Part shown: one piece after another, positions 45,900-56,288 of the stretch
How positions within the stretch are numbered: position 1 is the stretch's first letter
How the letters are laid out: each line of letters starts with the position of its first letter
NCBI RefSeq assembly: GCF_002749975.1
Contig: NZ_PEIG01000001.1
Location: 496,001-560,000 of the forward strand
Direction of reading: 5' to 3'
DNA from: Gloeocapsopsis sp. IPPAS B-1203
GTDB taxonomy: Bacteria > Cyanobacteriota > Cyanobacteriia > Cyanobacteriales > Chroococcidiopsidaceae
Length of the DNA stretch: 64,000 bases
Program-made: the position numbers and the translations under genes
The notes under the pieces: model-generated
The model's database searches: none
Told to the model about the DNA's origin: nothing
The model's input: the letters and a program-made list of their open reading frames with translations, nothing else

Positions 45900-48734
45900 C
45901 TAGTTAACTTTGAATTGACCAACACTCGTTCGCATTTCATCAGCCACTGCTAGTAGTTGCTTAAAGGCGGCAGATACTTGAGTTGCGTCATTAGAAGTGC
46001 GATTGGCGATCGCCGCCACATCACTCATCGTTTGAGTAACTTCATCAGAGGCTTGTGATTGCACCACAGATGCTTCACTAATTGCTTGTACTAAAGAGCT
46101 GATCTGAGCACTCACCATCGTGATTTTGTTCAAGCTTTGACGTGTCTCGTCAACTAAACGAGTTCCATTCACAACTTGTTCAGTTCCGGCATCCATTGCG
46201 GCAACTACAGCATTAGTTTCTGCTTGAATTTCTGCAACAAGCTTTTCGATTTCTGCGGTAGCTTCTGCTGATTGTCGAGCAAGAGAACCTACTTCATCTG
46301 CAACAACTGCAAATCCTCGTCCTTCTTCTCCAGCACGTGCAGCTTCAATTGCTGCATTGAGCGACAGTAAGTTTGTTTGCTCTGCAAAAGAACTAATCAG
46401 ACTCACCACTTTGGAAATTTTTTGTGAAGATTCACCCAACTGTCTGACTTTGGCTGATGTTTCTACTACAGTTTCCCGAATTGCTTCGATACCATCAACG
46501 GTGCGGTTCATGGCGCGATCGCCTGCGACTACTGTTTCATTTGCTTGTTGCACGGCAACTTCTGCTTGTGCTGCACTTGTTGCAACAGCTTGAATCGAAA
46601 GTGACATTTGACGAATTTTTTCGAGCACGCGGGCAATTTCTTCAGCTTGGCGTAATGCTTCAGTGGATAGTTCTGCGACAGCTGTTTCGTTATTTGATGT
46701 TGTATTAGCTACCTGCGCTGCTGCATTTTGTACTGTACCTACAATCTGCCGTAAGCTATTAATTGTGGAGTTGTAAGAATCAGCAACTGTACCAATTTCA
46801 TCAGCAGTCACCTTAGCGCGAATAGTGAGATCGCCACGACTAACTGGATCAACTTCTTGCAGTAGATCTAGAGCACGTTGTTGTAGTTGTTCTTTGGCAG
46901 TTTTTTGTTGTTCTAGCAACTTAGCACGGTCTAAAGCAAAGCCAACCTGCGATGCTACTTGAGCAAACAAATCGATTTCAAACTGCTGCCAAGTTCTGGG
47001 TACAGAACACTGATGCGCTATTAATAAACCCAAAAGTTGTCCATCTTGAAGAACAGGAGCAACTAAATTTGCTTTGACGTCAAACTGTTCAAGCTGATTT
47101 ATATGACACTCAGTGAGTCCAGCCGTATAAATGTTATTTGTAGCTTGTACCCGACCTTGACAATAACGTTCTACATATTGATCGGCAAAGCATGGGTCAT
47201 CAATATCTAAACCTAAAGCTTGCGGAAAACCTTCTAAAACTGATTCCGCTGTAACCTTACCTTGCCATTGTTCATTAAACGTATAAACCACGACTCGATC
47301 TACGTTAAGAGCCTGACGAACTTCTCCAACAGCAACATCAAAGATATCTTGGACTTGCGTATACTGTACCAAATTGACTGTAATATCTTTTACCTGGCGT
47401 ACCCGTTCAGCTTCTGCAGCTTGGCTATCTAGTAGTTGTTGCAATCTAGCTGCCATCGAGTTGATATTACTACCAAGAGTAGCAAGTTCGTCATTACCTT
47501 TTACAGGAATCCGACTATTCAGTTGTCCTTGTCCAAGTTGTTCTACGGTATCCGCTGCTGTCAGAATTGGTTTAGTAGCACGGTTAGCTAGATATGCAGC
47601 TAGTAAACCGACAAGAAGTGCGGTAAGTCCTGTTCCCAATATCAGGGTTGCTTCTAAACGTTCTAGGGGAGCAAGTGCTATGGATGTATCTTTAAGTAGC
47701 ACGATTTGCCAGTATAAATCTGGTAGTCCTTCAAGCGTTTGGGTTGGAGTATATGCAGCTATTTCTTCTTCGTCATCTTCGAGATCAGTCACAATTTGTG
47801 AGCCAGATTTTCTCGTAATTAAGGGTTTTGCCAGTTCAGGAAAATGCTCGAAAAATTCTCCACTAAGATGATGCTCTTCGCCACTAGCGATAAACACTTC
47901 TCCAGATGCGTCAAGGATATGATACTCATCTTCGACACCTTCGGTCAGCAGAAAACTTTCGAGTTGCTTAACAGGCATACGTGTACGAAGAATCGCAATC
48001 ATTTCACCTGTATCGCGATCGAGAATTGGTGCAGCAAAATTAATCACTAAATCTTCCGATGACTGTGATTTTGCTGGCAGATCAATGTACGATTTAACGT
48101 TTTTCTTAACAAGCTGAAAATATAGTTGATCTCGATGGTTTGGCAGAGATGCTCCTTCAGACTGAAATAGTACATTACCATTGAGGTCAAAAACAGCAAT
48201 ACTATCGTAGTACTTATAATTCTTGATGAAAGAATCGAGAACTTCTTGCCTTTGTTGCAAAGTTGTTTGCGATCGCAATTGAGAGTCTGTAAAAACTACT
48301 GAATTTGATAGTGTTTGCAAGTCTCCATAGCGTTCAAACATAAAGCCATTGGCTTTGTTGGCAATCAGAGAGGTTTTTTCTACTTGTCCTTGAACAACTT
48401 GTTTGACAAATGCTTGATGCGTGAAGCGATAAGCTGTTGCTCCAATTGCTAATACAGGGAGTGTGCTCAGTGCGATCGCAAGTACTGTTGCTTTATACCG
48501 TAAGCTAATACCCTTAGACTTACGCTGCTTAGTTTCGGGCTGATCTAAATTCAACGTATTGCTTGCTACTTGCTGTGACGATTCGCTTGTGTCTAATGGA
48601 TTTTGTTGAGTAGCTAAGTCATGGCTTAACGATTCTGTTTGGGGTATCTGGTTGTGAATGGCAACTGTGTGCGAGGATTGATGAGGCGCATCACTTTTAG
48701 GGGTCTTTGTATTGGGTTCAGAAGAAGGAACCAT
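45900..48734 (-). CDS. Methyl-accepting taxis receptor with DXCF-type GAF, first of tandem
   Basis: The 944-aa receptor has a 75-residue polar tail, a membrane segment near 82-104, a double-Cache-like sensor region ([32 protein letters not shown]), a second membrane segment and HAMP. Its GAF domain has DPCFADQY and [11 protein letters not shown] with the 28-residue Cys spacing. The signalling domain is standard ([28 protein letters not shown]). Of the three it looks the least altered at the hairpin tip. It lies 192 bp after the CheW gene. It may sense a ligand outside the membrane and possibly a bilin in the GAF. Confidence 0.87.
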   Translation of the reverse strand: MVPSSEPNTKTPKSDAPHQSSHTVAIHNQIPQTESLSHDLATQQNPLDTSESSQQVASNTLNLDQPETKQRKSKGISLRYKATVLAIALSTLPVLAIGATAYRFTHQAFVKQVVQGQVEKTSLIANKANGFMFERYGDLQTLSNSVVFTDSQLRSQTTLQQRQEVLDSFIKNYKYYDSIAVFDLNGNVLFQSEGASLPNHRDQLYFQLVKKNVKSYIDLPAKSQSSEDLVINFAAPILDRDTGEMIAILRTRMPVKQLESFLLTEGVEDEYHILDASGEVFIASGEEHHLSGEFFEHFPELAKPLITRKSGSQIVTDLEDDEEEIAAYTPTQTLEGLPDLYWQIVLLKDTSIALAPLERLEATLILGTGLTALLVGLLAAYLANRATKPILTAADTVEQLGQGQLNSRIPVKGNDELATLGSNINSMAARLQQLLDSQAAEAERVRQVKDITVNLVQYTQVQDIFDVAVGEVRQALNVDRVVVYTFNEQWQGKVTAESVLEGFPQALGLDIDDPCFADQYVERYCQGRVQATNNIYTAGLTECHINQLEQFDVKANLVAPVLQDGQLLGLLIAHQCSVPRTWQQFEIDLFAQVASQVGFALDRAKLLEQQKTAKEQLQQRALDLLQEVDPVSRGDLTIRAKVTADEIGTVADSYNSTINSLRQIVGTVQNAAAQVANTTSNNETAVAELSTEALRQAEEIARVLEKIRQMSLSIQAVATSAAQAEVAVQQANETVVAGDRAMNRTVDGIEAIRETVVETSAKVRQLGESSQKISKVVSLISSFAEQTNLLSLNAAIEAARAGEEGRGFAVVADEVGSLARQSAEATAEIEKLVAEIQAETNAVVAAMDAGTEQVVNGTRLVDETRQSLNKITMVSAQISSLVQAISEASVVQSQASDEVTQTMSDVAAIANRTSNDATQVSAAFKQLLAVADEMRTSVGQFKVN

Positions 48735-48926
48735 AGGTAAAAACTAATAAAAATATAGTTATTTACATCAAACCCTTCAAACAAAGGCTTGATATTATGT
48801 ATGACTTAGAGGCTTACTAACATTGCAAGCACACCAATGCTAATTGCTGACTGCGCTAGGCAAGTAACAATTAGCGAGAACCAAAATATAAATGACTTAA
48901 GCTGATTTGAGATGAAATATCACTCG

Positions 48927-49490
48927 TTAAAAATTGAAGTTTTGAGTCATTCCAGCAATAATTGAGTTGCTGTCAAGAACTACGAAAATTTCACCAGTCC
49001 GCTTGAGCCAATAACCACGTAAATAAGGTACTAATTCAGATTTAACTGCAGATTCAGGCGGTGATTGAATGACGTCTGGATTGCACAATTCGAGGTCTTC
49101 TACACGGTTGACTAACAACCCTAGTACTTTGTCACTAGTATTTTGTCCTAGAGTAGCTCTATGTTGCTGAGCATCGCGAATGACAACAGCAGTATAAGTA
49201 GAAGAGTTTGTTGTATGTTGAGATAGGGGAGTTAGTCCTAACAAATGCCCTAAGTCTATAATCCATAAAATATCACCCCGCCAGTTATAGACACCCAATA
49301 CCCAAGCTGGCATATGGGGAATCGGTACAACTTGAGTCATCGGGATAGTCAGCACTTCGCTGATCTGATTCACTGCCAACAGAGCTGTTGTGTCAGGAAT
49401 AAGGTGCAACCGCAAAAATTGTTGAGTTACACCGGTTTGTTCAGTGGAAATGCTAGGTGTAGTGCCTCTAGTCAAAAACTCAGATATCAT
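48927..49490 (-). CDS. CheW-like adaptor (PilI/PixI-like)
   Basis: This 187-aa protein is a CheW domain (FLRLHLIPDTTALLAVNQI, AWVLGVYNWRGDILWIIDLG, VLGLLVNRVEDLEL, GEIFVVLD). It has a strong SD (AGGAGA), is 33 bp after the CheY-like gene and precedes the first receptor gene. It is the canonical adaptor position in Pil/Pix operons. Confidence 0.82.
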   Translation of the reverse strand: MISEFLTRGTTPSISTEQTGVTQQFLRLHLIPDTTALLAVNQISEVLTIPMTQVVPIPHMPAWVLGVYNWRGDILWIIDLGHLLGLTPLSQHTTNSSTYTAVVIRDAQQHRATLGQNTSDKVLGLLVNRVEDLELCNPDVIQSPPESAVKSELVPYLRGYWLKRTGEIFVVLDSNSIIAGMTQNFNF

Positions 49491-49523
49491 GATTCGTCTC
49501 CTGGCGAGGCTAACAATATTGCC

Positions 49524-49889
49524 TTAACCTTGAATAAGTTGCTTAACAGTGCGTACTAATTCTTCTTGATCGACAGGTTTTGCCAAATAAGCATCGGCTC
49601 CCTGTTTTCTACCCCAGAATTTATCCATGTCACTGCCTTTGGTTGAGCAAATCACAACGGGAATTTTGCTGGTACTTGCTTCTGCTTTGAGATCGCGGCA
49701 AAGTTCAAAACCACTTTTGTCTGGTAGAACAACGTCTAAAATGATCGCATCTGGTTTTTGACCACTTAGTTTGTTCATGGCATCACCACCATCACAGGCA
49801 GTAATCACATTCATTCCGCTACGACGTAGACAGCTGCTAATAATTTCGATTTCGGTAATAGAGTCATCAACAACTAAAACTGTACTCAT
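49524..49889 (-). CDS. CheY-like response regulator (PilH/PixH-like)
   Basis: The 121-aa protein is a single receiver domain: acidic pair Asp8-Asp9 (VVDDS), phospho-acceptor Asp52 (IILDVVLPDKSG), Thr/Ser switch ICSTKGS and Lys in AYLAKPVD. It lacks an output domain, so it acts by protein contact, probably on the pilus machinery or as a phosphate sink. A GAGGT SD precedes it. Confidence 0.87.
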   Translation of the reverse strand: MSTVLVVDDSITEIEIISSCLRRSGMNVITACDGGDAMNKLSGQKPDAIILDVVLPDKSGFELCRDLKAEASTSKIPVVICSTKGSDMDKFWGRKQGADAYLAKPVDQEELVRTVKQLIQG

Positions 49890-49986
49890 TGTTTAACCTC
49901 AAAAAAATAATCCGTTGTATTTGTTGTGCTGTTTCCAGCACCAAGTATCTTGTTGTGTTGTTAGGTAAAGTGTGAGAAAAACTCAA

Positions 49987-51141
49987 TTACACCTGTGGGG
50001 TTTTATTAAGGTGCATTTGTGTGACTTCTAGCAACGTTTGAGCATCTACTGGTTTACTCAGAAAATCTGTGGCACCAACAAGTTTGGCTCGAACCCGATC
50101 AATGATGCCGTCATTACCAGTAAGAATGATAATTGGAGTGTCACGAAACACAGAAACTTTGCGTAGCTGACTACAAATTTCATATCCATTCGTGTTTGGC
50201 ATGACTAAATCTAAAAAGATCAAATCTGGCTTGCGGGTAAGTAATGTTGCGATCGCGCGTAACGAGTCTTGAATCGCAACAAATTGATAGCCTGCAGTTG
50301 TTAACATCTTTTCTAAGCTTTGACACACTAACGGACTATCATCAACGCAAGCAATTAAAGTTTTTGATGCAGTTACTGCGGGTTGTGAAACTACTGTCGG
50401 TGGTGTAATTGGTGGTGTAGCATCAGGAATATCAACAAATTCTATTAACCCTGATTGAATGTAAGGTAGTAGTGACGCTGTTACATCCATAACGTCCCGC
50501 TTCATTCCTGCTGCAATATCTCGTAGCGATCGCTGTCCATCTAATAGTTTTGTCAGATTTTGAAAGACTGCGGGAGATACTTGTTGCTGTAATTGCTCAG
50601 GCTCGCGAATGACTGGTGCGCGGTTTGGCGAACGGTCTGCTAGCTTAGCTTTTTGCCAGTTTTGCCATGCGTGCTGAGCTTCGGCGATCGCTTGTCCTGG
50701 ATCGAGTAAGACAAGTTGTGGAACGGAGAGATTTTCTGGTTTTATTTCACAAGTGATGTGTGTTACTTGAGTTACGTCAAATAATACTTCAGCAACAATT
50801 GAAGCAATAATCTTTGCTGCCTGATCGCGAGATATATGTTGTTGTTCAATTGCAGAATACAACAAGAGATATTCCCAAGAAATATCTCTACTGAAACTCA
50901 TACTGCTTTCTGCAATTTTAAGAGTATTGACGTCAACTTGAGGACAGTAAGCAAGTACATTTCTTCGCCAGCGTTTTACAGGATGATGACCTCCTGTCGC
51001 ATATAAAATTCGTCCAAGGAAAAGATAAAGATTCCACTCTTGAGTTTGATCTTTTAGTAATACTCTTCCACTAAATCTCTCTTGCTTTAATATTGCTAGT
51101 TTACCAACAAAATTGGTATTATTGATTGTTTCAGCAAGCAT
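49987..51141 (-). CDS. PatA-type response regulator (PilG/PixG-like)
   Basis: The 384-aa protein has an N-terminal PATAN (DUF4388-like) domain with FSGRVLLKD and LGRILYATGGHHPVKRWRR around residues 20-60. A linker leads to a C-terminal receiver domain at about 260-380 (ACVDDSP, phospho-acceptor Asp311 in FLDLVMPNTNGYE, Lys in FLSKPVD). PatA-type regulators head the pil and pix operons of cyanobacteria and control pilus-driven motility and, in Anabaena, heterocyst pattern. It is the first gene of this operon. Confidence 0.87.
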   Translation of the reverse strand: MLAETINNTNFVGKLAILKQERFSGRVLLKDQTQEWNLYLFLGRILYATGGHHPVKRWRRNVLAYCPQVDVNTLKIAESSMSFSRDISWEYLLLYSAIEQQHISRDQAAKIIASIVAEVLFDVTQVTHITCEIKPENLSVPQLVLLDPGQAIAEAQHAWQNWQKAKLADRSPNRAPVIREPEQLQQQVSPAVFQNLTKLLDGQRSLRDIAAGMKRDVMDVTASLLPYIQSGLIEFVDIPDATPPITPPTVVSQPAVTASKTLIACVDDSPLVCQSLEKMLTTAGYQFVAIQDSLRAIATLLTRKPDLIFLDLVMPNTNGYEICSQLRKVSVFRDTPIIILTGNDGIIDRVRAKLVGATDFLSKPVDAQTLLEVTQMHLNKTPQV

Positions 51142-52019
51142 AATATTAATTTCTCATTATATTTTGGGCATTAAAAAGGTTAGTTTAGATAGTTAGATAG
51201 CATAATTTATCAAAAAACATAAAAATAATGTTTAGGCGAATCAACAATTAGTATTAATAGTGCGATTAGCATCAAAATATAGACTCAATGCCTACAGCTT
51301 AGAGCGTGAAAGCAACCACGATTCTTACACCATATTGATTCCAACAAATACTACGCTGTATTAATTTGAGTTGATCATGACATTGGCATAATTAACTCAG
51401 TAACCGTATCAATACTGAATTTGTTTAGGGAAGAGAAGCTTATATAGGTGTTATCGCGGGATCTTAGAGGAATCAAACGAGTTATCAGTGTGAAACGATA
51501 ACAATAAATTCTAAAAATTAAATTCTTAAGCTAAGATACTCGAAAAATAAATGGTTAAAAACTAAGACGCGAAAAATAATATTAAAATTGAGTCGAAAAT
51601 GGCTGGAACTGTCATGGTAGCTAGTAACACGAAGGAAATAGTTATCTATTACCCATTATCATTACTAGTTCCAATTTGTTGTATAAGCTTTCAATTTTAT
51701 CCGATGTATTCATTACTACTAAAGAAAAGCTCGCAACTAGACAGCTTTGATGACAGTGTTGTTTGCGCTTAGCGTGGACTTCCCATGATCAAGCAATTGA
51801 AACAAAGTACAAAAAATCTTAGCAATGAGCAATCTTTTAAACTGCTAAGGCTAGCATGTAGATCAGCTCAGTTAGCGTTTTTAGATTTTCCCCACAATTT
51901 CCTCAAATTCTTTATATATATATAGATGAGGAAGACACAGCACTTTTGTAGCTACTTAACCTGCAGGACATATGGTAAGTAGGTCACTACAAAGTGAAGA
52001 TACATGGGAGGCAGTCTAG
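51142..52019. other. Divergent intergenic region between taxis operon and usp
   Basis: About 880 bp. The only start-to-stop frame I see is a 52-codon one at 51614-51772 with no SD and no recognisable character, so I do not call it. A TATATATATA run at about 51915-51925 and a GGGAGG SD precede the usp gene. A half-match to the EPS element (AATACTGAATTTG at 51410) is discussed among the rejected items. Confidence 0.4.
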
Positions 52020-52616
52020 ATGTTCGATAGAATTCTCGTTGCAATGGATACCTCTGCAATTGGCAAAGATGTTTTTGAGGAAGCGCTGTGTTTAGCAACA
52101 GTCAGTCATGCAAGATTAATGCTGGTGCACGTTTTGTCAGGAGAAGTTGAAGGAAGTTCAAGTGTACCTATATTTCCTACAATGGGCTACTATCCTGGAG
52201 TGAGCGATCGCACGTTGGAACTTTATCAACAGCAGTGGCAAGAAATGGAAAAATACGGTTTAGAGCTATTGCGATCGTATACTCAACAAGCAACTGCGGC
52301 AGGAATTACGACAGAATTTCATCAGTGTGCAGGAAGTCCAGGTCGCACAATATGCCGTACGGCTGGCGATTGGAAGGCTGATTTGATTGTCATTGGACGC
52401 AGAGGTCTTTCGGGTTTAAGCGAACTACTTTTAGGTAGTGTCAGTAATTATGTTTTGCATCATGCGCCTTGCTCAGTACTCACGGTACAACATCGTGTGA
52501 GTACTCATCCAGAAGCAACCCAAAAAGACGACACAATCGAAAATTTACAGAAAAGGAAGCAAAGCTCACCTCATTCATGGGTGGGATGTGGTGTTGGCAC
52601 TTTTAAGTGCGATTAA
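52020..52616 (+). CDS. Universal stress protein (UspA family), 3' end altered by an insertion
   Basis: The 198-aa protein has a full USP fold up to about residue 165: RILVAMDTSA at the start, MLVHVLSGE, and the ATP-binding GRRGLSGLSELLLGSVSNYVLHHAPCSVLTV (G-2x-G-9x-G-S type). Residues after about 175 (QKRKQSSPHSWVGCGVGTF) look unlike USP sequence and coincide with the left end of the TnpB element, so the tail appears to be read from the insertion. A GGGAGG SD precedes the ATG. Family members bind ATP and respond to stress in the cytoplasm. Confidence 0.85.
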   Translation: MFDRILVAMDTSAIGKDVFEEALCLATVSHARLMLVHVLSGEVEGSSSVPIFPTMGYYPGVSDRTLELYQQQWQEMEKYGLELLRSYTQQATAAGITTEFHQCAGSPGRTICRTAGDWKADLIVIGRRGLSGLSELLLGSVSNYVLHHAPCSVLTVQHRVSTHPEATQKDDTIENLQKRKQSSPHSWVGCGVGTFKCD

Positions 52617-52728
52617 GACCTCTGATTAATTCACGAAGCACGTCATTCAAACTGCGCTCTTTCTCTTTGCAGTACTTGATCAGCAGAGCATACTCCTCAT
52701 CAGAACATCTTATAGTTAGTTTTTTCAT
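52603..52728 (-). CDS. Small ribbon-helix-helix protein of the TnpB element
   Basis: This 41-aa minus-strand gene reads MKKLTIRCSDEEYALL, then a helix (IKYCKEKERSLNDV) and LRELIRGLNRT. A beta strand followed by two helices is the pattern of CopG/Arc-type DNA-binding proteins. It starts 36 bp from the divergent tnpB start. Its last codons overlap the stop of usp by 14 bp on the other strand. Two direct repeats between the two starts are a natural operator, so it may repress tnpB and itself. Confidence 0.65.
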   Translation of the reverse strand: MKKLTIRCSDEEYALLIKYCKEKERSLNDVLRELIRGLNRT

Positions 52729-52759
52729 GCCGTCATATTGCCGTCATTGTGAGATAATA
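52728..52759. promoter_or_regulatory. Divergent promoter/operator between the RHH gene and tnpB
   Basis: TGCCGTCAT occurs at 52728-52736 and again at 52739-52747, an 11-bp period, about one helix turn. GATAATAC at 52752-52759 could be the -10 of tnpB, though it lies very close to the ATG at 52765. The spacing suits binding of two RHH dimers. Confidence 0.45.
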
Positions 52760-52764
52760 CTAGC

Positions 52765-53898
52765 ATGAAAACACTGAAGTTCAAACTGTACAACCACAAA
52801 CGAAATCGGTATCTCAAACGGTCAATTAATGCTGCTGGAGTTATCTACAATCACTGCATTACACTTTACAGACGGTACTACCGGATGTGGGGCAAACATT
52901 TGAGTTGTGCTAAACTTCAGGCTCATATTGCTAAATTGAGAAAACGTAATTCTTTTTGGCAATTGGTCGGATCTCAGGCAGTGCAGGATATCTGCCAACG
53001 GATTGAAAAAGCCTATCAGTTATTCTTTAAACACCACAGTAAAGGAGTTAGACCACCTGGATTTAAGAAAGTTAAAAAGTATAAGTCTTTCACCTTAAAG
53101 CAAGCAGGATACAAGTTTCTAGGAGACAATCGAGTCAAGATTGGGAGCAGAATCTATCAGTATTGGACTTCTAGGGAGATAGAGGGAAATGTTAAGACTT
53201 TAACCATCAAAAGAACTTCGCTTGGAGAGTTATTTATGGTTGTAGTTGTTGACGACCGTAGTGAATCAGAAATTAAGACCACGACTGGTAAAATAGCGGG
53301 TTTCGATTTCGGTTTACGGACTTTTCTCACTTGTTTTGATGGCTTCAATACTGAAAAAATTGAATCTCCTCAGTTCTTCAAGCAACTGCTCAATTCTGTT
53401 CAAAAAGCTTCGGGACAACTCTCAAGAAAATTAAAGGGTTCAACCAACCGCGAACGAGCAAGAAAGCACTTAATCCGCAAGCATGAGACGATCGCGAATT
53501 GCAGACGAGATTGGTTTTGGAAACTGTCCCACGAACTCACAAATAAATTTGATGTGTTATGTTTCGAGACACTAAATCTCAAAGGAATCCAACGTCTTTG
53601 GGGGCGCAAAGTATCGGATTTAGCATTCGGCGAGTTTCTACAAGTACTAGAATGGGTTGCCAAAAAGAAAGGTAAGCAAGTTGTATTCGTAGACAGATGG
53701 CTGCCGTCAAGCAAGACCTGCCACTCTTGCAACCACGTCCTTGAAAGTCTCGAACTATTTATTAGAGAATGGCGCTGCCCATCATGCCAAATAGTTAACG
53801 GTAGAGACGAAAACGCATCTAAGGTAATTCAAGCAGTGGGGGCATCCAGTGTTGGGTTAGGCAATGTCAGACAGCCTTTGGCTGCTATTGCTGTTTGA
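52765..53898 (+). CDS. tnpB: TnpB RNA-guided nuclease
   Basis: The 377-aa protein is a complete TnpB. An N-terminal helix-turn-helix-like region (RYLKRSINAAGVIYNHC) precedes the RuvC-like nuclease, whose three acidic residues are visible in AGFDFGLRT, CFETLNLKG and NGRDENAS. A zinc ribbon CHSCNH...CPSC lies between the last two. TnpB proteins are RNA-guided DNA nucleases related to the ancestors of Cas12; the guide RNA normally comes from the 3' end of the gene and the element's right end. The transposase TnpA is absent here. The gene looks intact. Confidence 0.9.
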   Translation: MKTLKFKLYNHKRNRYLKRSINAAGVIYNHCITLYRRYYRMWGKHLSCAKLQAHIAKLRKRNSFWQLVGSQAVQDICQRIEKAYQLFFKHHSKGVRPPGFKKVKKYKSFTLKQAGYKFLGDNRVKIGSRIYQYWTSREIEGNVKTLTIKRTSLGELFMVVVVDDRSESEIKTTTGKIAGFDFGLRTFLTCFDGFNTEKIESPQFFKQLLNSVQKASGQLSRKLKGSTNRERARKHLIRKHETIANCRRDWFWKLSHELTNKFDVLCFETLNLKGIQRLWGRKVSDLAFGEFLQVLEWVAKKKGKQVVFVDRWLPSSKTCHSCNHVLESLELFIREWRCPSCQIVNGRDENASKVIQAVGASSVGLGNVRQPLAAIAV

Positions 53899-53935
53899 CC
53901 CCAGAATCCCACGAATTCAATTCGTGGGAGTATGT
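53899..53935 (+). ncRNA. Right-end hairpin, presumed omega-RNA 3' part of the TnpB element
   Basis: TCCCACGAAT (53907-53916) and ATTCGTGGGA (53920-53929) form a perfect 10-bp stem with a TCA loop directly after the tnpB stop. In IS605-type elements this region yields the guide RNA scaffold, with the guide taken from the flanking DNA. Here the guide would begin at about 53935 (AAAAATTAGTAGTTAG...). The exact border is inferred. Confidence 0.45.
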
Positions 53936-54033
53936 CAAAAATTAGTAGTTAGCTGCTGTTGGGTAATAGGAAGTTATGAGTCGTGAAGTGTTGAGTTTAA
54001 GAGAGTTAAGAATATTCTTTAATTCAGAATAAT

Positions 54034-54056
54034 TGCCTCCGGCACACTGCGCGAAC
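54034..54056. repeat. Dispersed GC-rich palindromic repeat
   Basis: TGCCTCCGGCACACTGCGCG followed by AAC resembles the short GC-rich repeat family (GCCTTCGGCACGCT...GCGAAC) scattered between genes in many filamentous and colonial cyanobacteria. It stands out in an AT-rich spacer. Confidence 0.4.
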
Positions 54057-54147
54057 AAAACTCAAAATTCAAAACTCTCTTAGGTTTTCATTTCTACATA
54101 TGAGTCGAATCAGTGGTGTGAGATCCTGAAGAAAGAGTGGCAGTTAA

Positions 54148-55119
<972 letters not shown>

Positions 55120-55153
55120 CAAAATCAATTAATGAGGGGTCGAGATCAGGGGA

Positions 55154-55186
55154 GTCTGTCATAGCCCTTAGACTTAAGGGTCAGAC
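55154..55186. terminator. Convergent terminator hairpin
   Basis: GTCTG and CAGAC form the outer stem, with CCCTTA pairing TAAGGG inside (55165-55170 with 55175-55180). It lies between por and the convergent gamma-glutamylcyclotransferase-like gene and could serve both. Confidence 0.6.
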
Positions 55187-55191
55187 AATCA

Positions 55192-55767
55192 TCATCCCCG
55201 ATCCTTCAGTTGTCTTATGCCGATCGCAATATTTGTTGATGCATGAGAGTAGTTCTGTTGCAATTGATGCATATGATTGAATAAGTTCCAGCAGTATTGC
55301 TCGGTTAGCCCACAAGTAACAGCACCTCGGAGAACAACGTTAAAGTACCAATCGTTTGGGGCGAGTTCTTCAGTTAACTTATCAATGACTACGTAAGTAC
55401 GTACGTTTTGATATACGCGATCGCGGCTGGAGACATTGATAGTTTCTTGACGATACCAATTATGAACTACGCCTTCGCGTTCGTCTAAATGCTCACTTAA
55501 TCGCCAAGGTAATTGATACAATACGCCTTCTACAACACCACTTTGATCTTTGATAATATCTAAAACTCCAGAGCGACGCAGCGCTGAATAAGAATAAAAT
55601 CCCAAGCGATATCCTAAAAGCTGAGCAGGTCCAATCACGTAAATATGGGTTTTTTCACCAAGCGATCGCTTGAGGTCTACCGGACACATACAAGAACCGT
55701 AGGCAAAGTAGTAAAACATTGCTTCTTTATGTTGTCGCTGCGTTACTTGTGATGCCGGAAAGCTCAT
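55192..55767 (-). CDS. Gamma-glutamylcyclotransferase-like protein
   Basis: The protein is 191 aa from the ATG at 55767; the frame opens at a TTG three codons before, and another ATG at 55719 is possible. FYYFAYGSCMCPVDL near the start is the GGCT family's YGS substrate-binding loop. VVEGVLYQLPWRLSEHLDEREGV carries the catalytic-type Glu. Members split gamma-glutamyl groups as 5-oxoproline; many cyanobacterial ones are unstudied. It is transcribed towards por. Confidence 0.75.
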   Translation of the reverse strand: MSFPASQVTQRQHKEAMFYYFAYGSCMCPVDLKRSLGEKTHIYVIGPAQLLGYRLGFYSYSALRRSGVLDIIKDQSGVVEGVLYQLPWRLSEHLDEREGVVHNWYRQETINVSSRDRVYQNVRTYVVIDKLTEELAPNDWYFNVVLRGAVTCGLTEQYCWNLFNHMHQLQQNYSHASTNIAIGIRQLKDRG

Positions 55768-55776
55768 AAACTGCAA

Positions 55777-56288
55777 TCAAAGTACTTAATATATTTTATT
55801 CAGCCAATTTTAGCAGAACTACTTGAATCTAAAGTGACGTATTCCGATCAACAAACTGTAGATTAAAATTATGAGTTCCAAGTTGGTATCAACTGAGCTG
55901 CGATCGCCCATGCAACGCACAGATTAAGAGACTGCAATTCTTGAAGAAAAAACAGTATTTTTGCCTGAAAAATTCGATTTTGGCGGGTGTAACCTCAAAT
56001 ACTTGTTTTAAACTTTTACGTGTTTTTACTTAAAAATTTTAGAGAAAAACTATTTATTAATACTCTAAATTAATTTTGCAAAATAAAGAGACCCAAGATA
56101 ACATTTGATAAAATTCGATTTGAGCGGATTTTAAGGAATAAAGCGACTTATACTGGCTTAAATGTGAATTAACGCTTGTTTGTAAGGAAAATCAGATATA
56201 CAGCCAAACATACTTCCTGAGACTTATAGACTGTCGTCATCAAAAACAACATAATACGGGTATCTATATTGCTAATTTAATCACTTCT
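55777..56288. other. Divergent intergenic region upstream of the first GH13 gene
   Basis: No gene is visible in about 510 bp. One HIP1-containing stretch lies near 55902; the rest is AT-rich. No SD precedes the GH13 start at 56289, so a leaderless or weakly initiated transcript is possible. Confidence 0.4.

Larger units (their letters stand above)
52560..53935 (+). mobile_element. IS200/IS605-type TnpB-only insertion element
   Basis: No TnpA transposase is present. The left end shows imperfect pairing CACCTCATTCATGGGTG just after 52565. The right end has a perfect 10-bp hairpin at 53907-53929. Between them are a divergent 41-codon ribbon-helix-helix gene and tnpB. Movement would need TnpA supplied by another copy. 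The exact borders are not fixed by sequence alone because this family makes no target duplication. Confidence 0.75.

Noticed and set aside
33232-47871. Plus-strand open frames of 80-165 codons opposite the oligopeptidase and the taxis receptors
   Set aside because: They are antisense shadows of well supported minus-strand genes and have no domain, SD or composition of their own.
36446-51141. Assigning the taxis operon firmly to the Pix phototaxis system
   Set aside because: Gene order fits both pil and pix operons; the Cys pair in the GAF domains is suggestive only, so I left gene symbols blank.
51398-51425. Possible eighth copy of the EPS-island element upstream of the taxis operon and usp
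   Set aside because: Only AATACTGAATTTG is shared; the GTCGATAC half is absent at the right spacing, so the match is within chance for an AT-rich gap.
51614-51772. 52-codon open frame upstream of usp
   Set aside because: It has no SD and no recognisable sequence, and lies in AT-rich DNA where a frame of this length is expected by chance.
52560-53935. Reading the TnpB gene as a Cas12-type CRISPR system
   Set aside because: No repeat-spacer array or cas1/cas2 is present; size, zinc ribbon and right-end hairpin fit an IS605-type TnpB element.
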